DNA from: JBBSOW01 sp038259365
GTDB lineage: Bacteria > Actinomycetota > Actinomycetes > Propionibacteriales > Propionibacteriaceae
Direction of reading: 5' to 3'
Assembly: GCA_038259365.1 (NCBI GenBank)
Contig: JBBSOW010000034.1
Span: 1 to 28,961, forward strand
DNA length: 28,961 nucleotides
Shown: positions 24,872 through 28,961 of the stretch, in pieces
Layout: every line of letters starts with the position of its first letter
Position numbering within the stretch: the first letter of the stretch is position 1
The notes under the pieces: model-generated
Database searches by the model: none
What the model was told of the DNA's origin: nothing
What the model saw: only the letters and a program-made list of their open reading frames with translations
Translations under genes and position numbers: made by a program

Positions 24872-27511
24872 ATGAGCGTCGCAGAAACGGCGGACTTCCA
24901 GTCCGCACCGCGGGCCAGCGATCGCACTCCGCCCCAAGACGTGGCTGCCGAGCAAAGCGTGCTGGGCGCCATGTTGATGAGCAAGGACGCCATCGCCGAC
25001 GTCGTCGAGGTGCTCAAGTCCCACGACTTCTACCGCCCCGCCCACGAGTTCATCTTCGACGCCGTGCTGGACCTGTACAGCCGCGGCGAGCCCGCCGATG
25101 CCATCACCGTCGCCGAGGAGTTGGTCAAGCGCGGCGAGATCACCCGCGTCGGCGGCCACCCCTACCTCCACGATCTGCTGGCCAGCGTGTCCGTGGCCGC
25201 CAACGCCGGCTACTACGCCACGATCGTCAAGGACAAGGCCATCCTGCGCCGCCTCGTCGAGGCATCCGTCAGGATCGCCCAGATGGGTTACGCCAGCGAG
25301 GGCAACGCCTCCGAACTGGTGGACCGCGCCCAGGCCGAGATGTACGCCGTCACCGAGGGCAAGACCAGCGAGGACTACCAGCCGCTGTCGGTGCTCATGG
25401 AGCCGGCGCTGGATGAGATCGAGGCCATCCACTCCCGCGGCGGCGAGATGTCGGGCGTCCCCACCGGGTTCATCGAGCTCGACGATCTCACCAACGGCCT
25501 ACACTCTGGGCAAATGATTATATTAGCCGCCAGACCTGCTGTGGGTAAGTCGACGCTGGGTTTGGATTTTGCTCGGGCCGCCTCCATCAAGCACGGGCTG
25601 TGTTCGGCCATCTTCTCCCTGGAGATGAGCAAGTCCGAGATCGTCATGCGCCTGCTCAGCGCCGAGGCCCAGATCCCGCTCAACCACATCCGCAAGGGTG
25701 AGATGACCGAAGAGGACTGGGCCAGGATGGCCAAGAAGATGGGCGAGGTCTCCGAGGCGCCGCTGTTCATCGACGATTCGCCAAACCTCACCATGATGGA
25801 GATCCGCGCCAAGGCCCGCCGGCTCAAGCAGCGCCACGACCTCAAGCTCATCATCATCGATTACCTCCAGCTGATGTCCTCGGGCAAGAAGGTCGAATCC
25901 CGCCAGCTCGAGGTCTCCGAATTCTCCCGCCAGATCAAGCTGCTGGCCAAGGAGATCGAGGTGCCCATCATCGCGATATCGCAGCTCAACCGTGGCCCCG
26001 AGCAGCGCACGGACAAGAAGCCGATGCTCTCCGACCTCCGCGAGTCGGGCTGTCTGACCGCCGACACGCGGATCCTCCGCGCCGACACCGGTGTCGAGGT
26101 CGCCTTGGGCGAGCTTTTCAGCACCGGTGAGACCGACATCCCCGTGTGGTCCCTCGACGGTCAGCACAAGCTGACGCCTCAAACCATGACCCACGTGTTC
26201 CCGAGCGGTCATCGCGAAGTGTTTCAGCTGCGTCTGGCCTCCGGGCGTCTTATCAAGGCCACCGCTAACCATCCGTTCCTCACCCTCGACGGCTGGAAGC
26301 CGTTGGAGCAGCTCGCGGCCGGCTCTCGGTTAGCGACGCCACGTTCGACCCCCGAACCCCTACGAGCCCTACCGATGGAGGAGGCGCGGCTGATCCTCCT
26401 CGCCCACATGATCGGCGACGGATCGATGGTTCGCAAGCAGCCCATTCGCTACGCCAGCGTGGACGAAGACAATCTCCGCGTGATGGAGGAGGCCGCAATG
26501 GTGGGCTTCGGAATCACTGGGGTACGCGACGATTACCCGGCCGCCAGGGTCACGACCTTGCGCCTCCCGGCGCCCGACCGTCTGGGCCGGGGGCGGCGAA
26601 ACCCTATTGTCTCCTGGCTCGACGAGCTTGGCCTCTTCGGGCTGCACGGCCATGAGAAGTACATTCCCAGCGCTGTGTTCGCGGCGCCCAACCGACAGGT
26701 TCGCATGTTCATCCGCCATCTGTGGGCGACTGACGGATCGGTACGCTGGGATTCCACGGCTGGCCAGGGGCGCATCTACTACGCGTCGACGAGTCGGCGA
26801 CTTGCCGACGATCTGTGTCGACTGCTGTTGCGCTGCGACATCGTCGCCCGAGTCAAGACCGCCCGCAAGCCGACCTACCGCGAGTGCTATCACGTCGTGA
26901 TCGACGGGGCCGAGCAGCAACTCAACTTCTGCGAGAGCATCGGCGTCCATGGCGCCCGCGGCGCCCGGGCCCGCGAGGTAGCATCCAGGGTCCGCGACAT
27001 CCATCCCAACACCAACCTTGACACGATTCCGCAGGAGGTTTGGTCAGCCGTGAGGGTTGCCCTGGCGGAACAGGGTATGACACACCGGCAATTCTCAACC
27101 GCTATGGAGACCTCCTTCTGCGGATCCACCCTAGGGAGGCACTCGCCAAACCGAGAACGCCCCGGCCGTGTCGCCTCTGTCGTGAACAACGAGGTTCTCG
27201 CCTCCGTCGCGGCCAGTGACATCTACTGGGACCGCGTCATCGACATCACCAGCATCGGGGAGCGGGATGTCTTCGATGCCACCGTGTTGGAGACCCACAA
27301 CTTCATCGCCGACGGCATCGCGGTCCACAACTCCCTTGAGCAAGACGCTGACATGGTCATCCTGTTGCACCGCGACGATATGTACGACAAAGAATCCCCC
27401 CGCCTCGGCGAGGCCGACTTCATCGTCGCGAAACACCGAAACGGCCAAACCCGCACCGTCACAACCGCCTTTCAAGGCCACTACTCGCGCTTTGTGGACA
27501 TGCAGCACTGA
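24872..27511 (+). CDS. dnaB: Replicative DNA helicase DnaB with intein
   Basis: Hexameric helicase that unwinds DNA ahead of the replication fork. The 879-aa precursor consists of a 393-residue N-extein, a 427-residue intein and a 59-residue C-extein; the spliced helicase is 452 aa, normal for DnaB. The N-terminal DnaB domain has PPQDVAAEQSVLGAML; the RecA-like motor has Walker A ARPAVGKST, Walker B LIIIDYLQLM, and the C-extein carries SLEQDADMVILLHRD. ATG 24872 follows GGAAGGGG. All lysines in the N-extein use AAG, whereas both in the C-extein use AAA, suggesting a different recent history for the 3' end. A rare-codon tract covers Walker A. Confidence 0.97.
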   Translation: MSVAETADFQSAPRASDRTPPQDVAAEQSVLGAMLMSKDAIADVVEVLKSHDFYRPAHEFIFDAVLDLYSRGEPADAITVAEELVKRGEITRVGGHPYLHDLLASVSVAANAGYYATIVKDKAILRRLVEASVRIAQMGYASEGNASELVDRAQAEMYAVTEGKTSEDYQPLSVLMEPALDEIEAIHSRGGEMSGVPTGFIELDDLTNGLHSGQMIILAARPAVGKSTLGLDFARAASIKHGLCSAIFSLEMSKSEIVMRLLSAEAQIPLNHIRKGEMTEEDWARMAKKMGEVSEAPLFIDDSPNLTMMEIRAKARRLKQRHDLKLIIIDYLQLMSSGKKVESRQLEVSEFSRQIKLLAKEIEVPIIAISQLNRGPEQRTDKKPMLSDLRESGCLTADTRILRADTGVEVALGELFSTGETDIPVWSLDGQHKLTPQTMTHVFPSGHREVFQLRLASGRLIKATANHPFLTLDGWKPLEQLAAGSRLATPRSTPEPLRALPMEEARLILLAHMIGDGSMVRKQPIRYASVDEDNLRVMEEAAMVGFGITGVRDDYPAARVTTLRLPAPDRLGRGRRNPIVSWLDELGLFGLHGHEKYIPSAVFAAPNRQVRMFIRHLWATDGSVRWDSTAGQGRIYYASTSRRLADDLCRLLLRCDIVARVKTARKPTYRECYHVVIDGAEQQLNFCESIGVHGARGARAREVASRVRDIHPNTNLDTIPQEVWSAVRVALAEQGMTHRQFSTAMETSFCGSTLGRHSPNRERPGRVASVVNNEVLASVAASDIYWDRVIDITSIGERDVFDATVLETHNFIADGIAVHNSLEQDADMVILLHRDDMYDKESPRLGEADFIVAKHRNGQTRTVTTAFQGHYSRFVDMQH
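25499..25575 (+). other. AT-rich, rare-codon tract over the DnaB Walker A loop
   Basis: About 26 codons encoding LHSGQMIILAARPAVGKSTL and GLDFAR use cta, tct, caa, att, ata, tta, aga, cct, gct, ggt, ttg and ttt in a gene otherwise almost free of them. GC is about 51% here, against clearly higher values on both sides. The protein sequence is normal. The edges are sharp. Confidence 0.85.
26051..27331 (+). mobile_element. DnaB intein with LAGLIDADG homing endonuclease
   Basis: Protein-splicing element of 427 residues between RESG and SLEQ of DnaB, the same site as the Synechocystis DnaB intein. Splicing block A is CLTADTRILRADTG with nucleophile Cys1, block B is TANHPF (Thr71, His74), blocks F/G end in VFDATVLETHNFIADGIAVHN split from Ser+1 of the C-extein. 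The endonuclease domain has both LAGLIDADG-type motifs, LLAHMIGDGS (Asp123) and LWATDGSV (Asp228), each with its catalytic aspartate, so it may be active. All splicing residues are intact. It must excise for DnaB to function. Confidence 0.95.
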
Positions 27512-27591
27512 CCACTCTGCTCTGCGCGCACCATAATTTCTGCCCGCAGGAACCAAGGCCGCGCCTCGCGCTCGCGCTCGCGCCGAGCAGC

Positions 27592-27821
27592 GTCGCTACT
27601 ACGGTCCGCGACGTTGCGGACAAAACCAGGGAATGAACTGGCTGCCCGTGCGACCCGCGCCGGGATGTCCATGCAGGAATATCTGCGCAGAATGCTCATC
27701 CAGAGCGCCACTCGTCCCACAGTCGGCGATCTCATCGCTCGTGCGTTCTCGCGTCCAGACCACCGGCGTCCGGGTCGACGCCCAATCGATCCTCAGCGCT
27801 CGCGACGCCGACCGGTGGTGA
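27592..27821 (+). pseudogene. VapB-like antitoxin remnant with two frameshifts
   Basis: Three successive frames read as one antitoxin: ATTVRDVADKTRE (27595-27633), then ELAARATRAGMSMQEYLRRM and LIQSATRPTVGDLIA (27635-27739), then VRSRVQTTGVRVDAQSIL with SARDADRW and a TGA at 27819-27821. The middle part, AGMSMQEYLRR, is typical of FitA/VapB-type ribbon-helix-helix antitoxins. One extra base at about 27634 and another at about 27740 break the frame, and no start codon is clear at the 5' end. No intact PIN toxin follows; 27822-27983 holds no recognisable gene. Confidence 0.75.
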
Positions 27822-27983
27822 TGCCCCTCCCCAGTCTGTTCGTTCATCGACGTGGCGATCCTGCTCTCCACGATCCAGCCGGAACGCGCGAGAATGAGCC
27901 CACGAGCAAGAGTTACGTCCCGCGAAGTGCCGAGTCAGCCTGTACCTGTCCGATCAACGATCCCGTGTGGGACCGCGGCGTCG

Positions 27984-28331
27984 CTATAGCTGCAGGTGGA
28001 GGCGCAGGGCATCGTCGAGGTGCGTCATGACCTCTGCCGGTACCCGCCCGAGCATCGCGCCCAGCCGCTCGACTGCGATGGAGCGGACCTGCTCGGCCTG
28101 AGCTTTCGAGTCCCGCCGAAGGCCTGTCGCGGCCCCGGGGAGCCGTGCCTGGAACGCGAAGATCCGGTCGATGTTACTGGTGACCGGTACAACGGTTACC
28201 ACCCCGCGGCCGAGCCGCGCCGCGATCGCGTTCGCTCGGTCGTTGCTGACGATCACTGCCGGACGCCGCTTGTTGGCTTCGCTTCCACGCACAGGGTCCA
28301 GATCGACGAGCCGGACTTCACCGCGCAGCAT
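27984..28331 (-). CDS. mazF: MazF-type endoribonuclease toxin
   Basis: A 115-aa PemK/MazF family mRNA interferase. Motifs: RGEVRLVDLDPVRGSEANKRRPAVIVSND split around the catalytic Arg, VVTVVPVTSNIDR, and DSKAQAEQVRSIAVERLGAM. These are close to the actinobacterial group containing M. tuberculosis MazF9 (Rv2801c). ATG 28329-28331 is chosen because GGGAGC lies about five nt upstream and the resulting N-terminus MLRGEVRLVDL is standard; ATG 28343 is an alternative. It overlaps the antitoxin gene by 14 nt, so it is translationally coupled. Cleavage specificity is not predictable from sequence. Confidence 0.92.
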   Translation of the reverse strand: MLRGEVRLVDLDPVRGSEANKRRPAVIVSNDRANAIAARLGRGVVTVVPVTSNIDRIFAFQARLPGAATGLRRDSKAQAEQVRSIAVERLGAMLGRVPAEVMTHLDDALRLHLQL

Positions 28332-28548
28332 CGGCGCTCCCATCGGCCGCCGTTGCGCTCCACGCCGCCTGGTCTCCTGACGCTTCCCACTCCCGCCACG
28401 CGGCTTCGTAGTCCTGCTCCAGGTCGGGCAGACGCAACATTCGCACAGCATGCTGCAACGCTGACGACCTCGAGGGGAGGCCCATAGCGCGGGCAAACTC
28501 GTCGAGGACGGCGACATCCTCGTCTGGCAGACTCACGCTCAGTTTCAT
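28318..28548 (-). CDS. mazE: MazE-type ribbon-helix-helix antitoxin
   Basis: A 76-aa antitoxin immediately upstream of mazF. Residues 1-40 form a ribbon-helix-helix DNA-binding domain (MKLSVSLPDEDVAVLDEFAR, then SRSSALQHAVRML). The C-terminal half is acidic with two tryptophans (YEAAWREWEASGDQAAW), as expected for the segment that blocks the toxin. The start ATG lies six nt after a TAGCAT -10 element, so the transcript is probably leaderless. It is expected to repress its own promoter together with MazF. Confidence 0.9.
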   Translation of the reverse strand: MKLSVSLPDEDVAVLDEFARAMGLPSRSSALQHAVRMLRLPDLEQDYEAAWREWEASGDQAAWSATAADGSADAAR

Positions 28549-28554
28549 ACCCCA

Positions 28555-28582
28555 ATGCTACCGCAGTACTACTTTGCTGCAA
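28555..28582 (-). promoter_or_regulatory. Promoter of mazEF
   Basis: Minus strand: -35 TTGCAG (28577-28582), 16-nt spacer, -10 TAGCAT (28555-28560), then six nt to the ATG of mazE. Transcription should begin on or beside the start codon. AGTACT in the spacer is a short palindrome that could be part of an operator. Confidence 0.6.
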
Positions 28583-28595
28583 CGACTGGACACCC

Positions 28596-28846
28596 GTCTA
28601 CCTGCTGCTACCGGAGCTGTCCAGCATGGATCAGGTGCTGGCCCTGGTCCGCACGGGAGACCCGGCCTGGCTCGTCCCCACCCCGGGGGGCTCGGCGCCG
28701 TCGAGGCCGCGACCATCGCCGGGTTGACGGCCATCGGGATCGCCCCGACCGACGCCGTCGCCGCGGCCCGGCTGCTGACGTATTGGCTGCCGGTTCTGCC
28801 GGGTATCGTGGTGTTCTGGCTGCTGCAGCACCGGCGCGTGATCTGA
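28596..28846 (+). pseudogene. Collapsed YbhN/UPF0104 membrane protein gene
   Basis: One frame gives VYLLLPELSSMDQVLALVRT and GDPAWLVPTPGG (28596-28685), resembling the N-terminal part of actinobacterial YbhN/UPF0104 flippase-like proteins. The adjoining frame gives PGGLGAVEAATIAGLTAIGI and continues ARLLTYWLPVLPGIVVFW to a TGA at 28844-28846, the C-terminal end of the same family. Some 200-250 residues of membrane domain between them are missing and the frames do not match, so it is a deletion product. A full-length gene would have six to eight helices. Confidence 0.7.
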
Positions 28847-28885
28847 GGTCGCATCGGGTTGCCTGGCTGGGGTTTCCCCGCCGAC

Positions 28886-28961
28886 TCAACCGGCGACGGC
28901 CCGGATGGATTCCCGCAGCGAACCGAGCGTCGCCATCACGGCCGTGGGCTCGTAGCCGCAA
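28886..28961 (-). CDS. 3' end of an unidentified gene
   Basis: The minus strand is open from the window edge to a TGA at 28886-28888 and reads CGYEPTAVMATLGSLRESIR then AVAG. Codon choice is that of a normal gene and the fragment looks like a C-terminal helix, but 24 residues are too few to name the family. Confidence 0.4.
   Translation of the reverse strand, partial: CGYEPTAVMATLGSLRESIRAVAG

Noticed and set aside
27559..27580. CTCGCG tandem hexamers as a functional repeat
   Set aside because: Only three short units in GC-rich DNA; most likely chance or slippage.

Overview
The window is high-GC DNA from an actinobacterium. Evidence for this includes CrgA, a DUF881 protein, a TrpG/PabA amidotransferase in the order seen near the replication origin of mycobacteria and relatives, frequent GTG/TTG starts, and many -10 elements placed 6-7 nt before a start codon (leaderless genes). 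I cannot name the genus. No rRNA, tRNA, CRISPR array, insertion sequence or integrase was found.

Left part (1-7664), conserved core: the 3' end of trpG/pabA, a DUF881 membrane protein, the division protein crgA and lysyl-tRNA synthetase lysS. Next comes a compact row of circularly permuted ATP-grasp, Alpha-E and transglutaminase-like genes. Directly behind them is a UPF0145/YbjQ-like protein with a tandem Gln/Gly/Tyr-rich tail.

Accessory part (7694-14486): a vapBC-type toxin-antitoxin pair, a membrane-anchored GAF protein and a small basic protein. Then follows a block of two divergent regulator/target modules: EamA permease with a MocR regulator, and an NmrA-like reductase plus DUF1772 protein with an AraC regulator. 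The left edge of this block carries a decayed copy of the last ~30 codons of a HAD phosphatase gene. The intact paralogue sits at the right edge in the same orientation, so the block looks inserted next to or into that gene.

Middle part (14515-24321): the HAD phosphatase, a TetR-controlled operon for a heterodimeric ABC exporter with one degenerate ATP site, a small GH13 glycosidase, a stand-alone RibD-type reductase, and monomeric NADP isocitrate dehydrogenase with a palindromic operator-like site and a strong terminator.

Right part (24403-28961): a ~470-nt non-coding stretch with three perfect DnaA boxes precedes dnaB. DnaB carries a full-length LAGLIDADG intein. A short tract of rare, AT-rich codons covers its Walker A loop, another known intein site, and may be a scar of a lost intein or of gene conversion. 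Downstream are a frameshifted VapB-like antitoxin, an intact mazEF pair, a collapsed YbhN/UPF0104 pseudogene and the 3' end of an unidentified gene.
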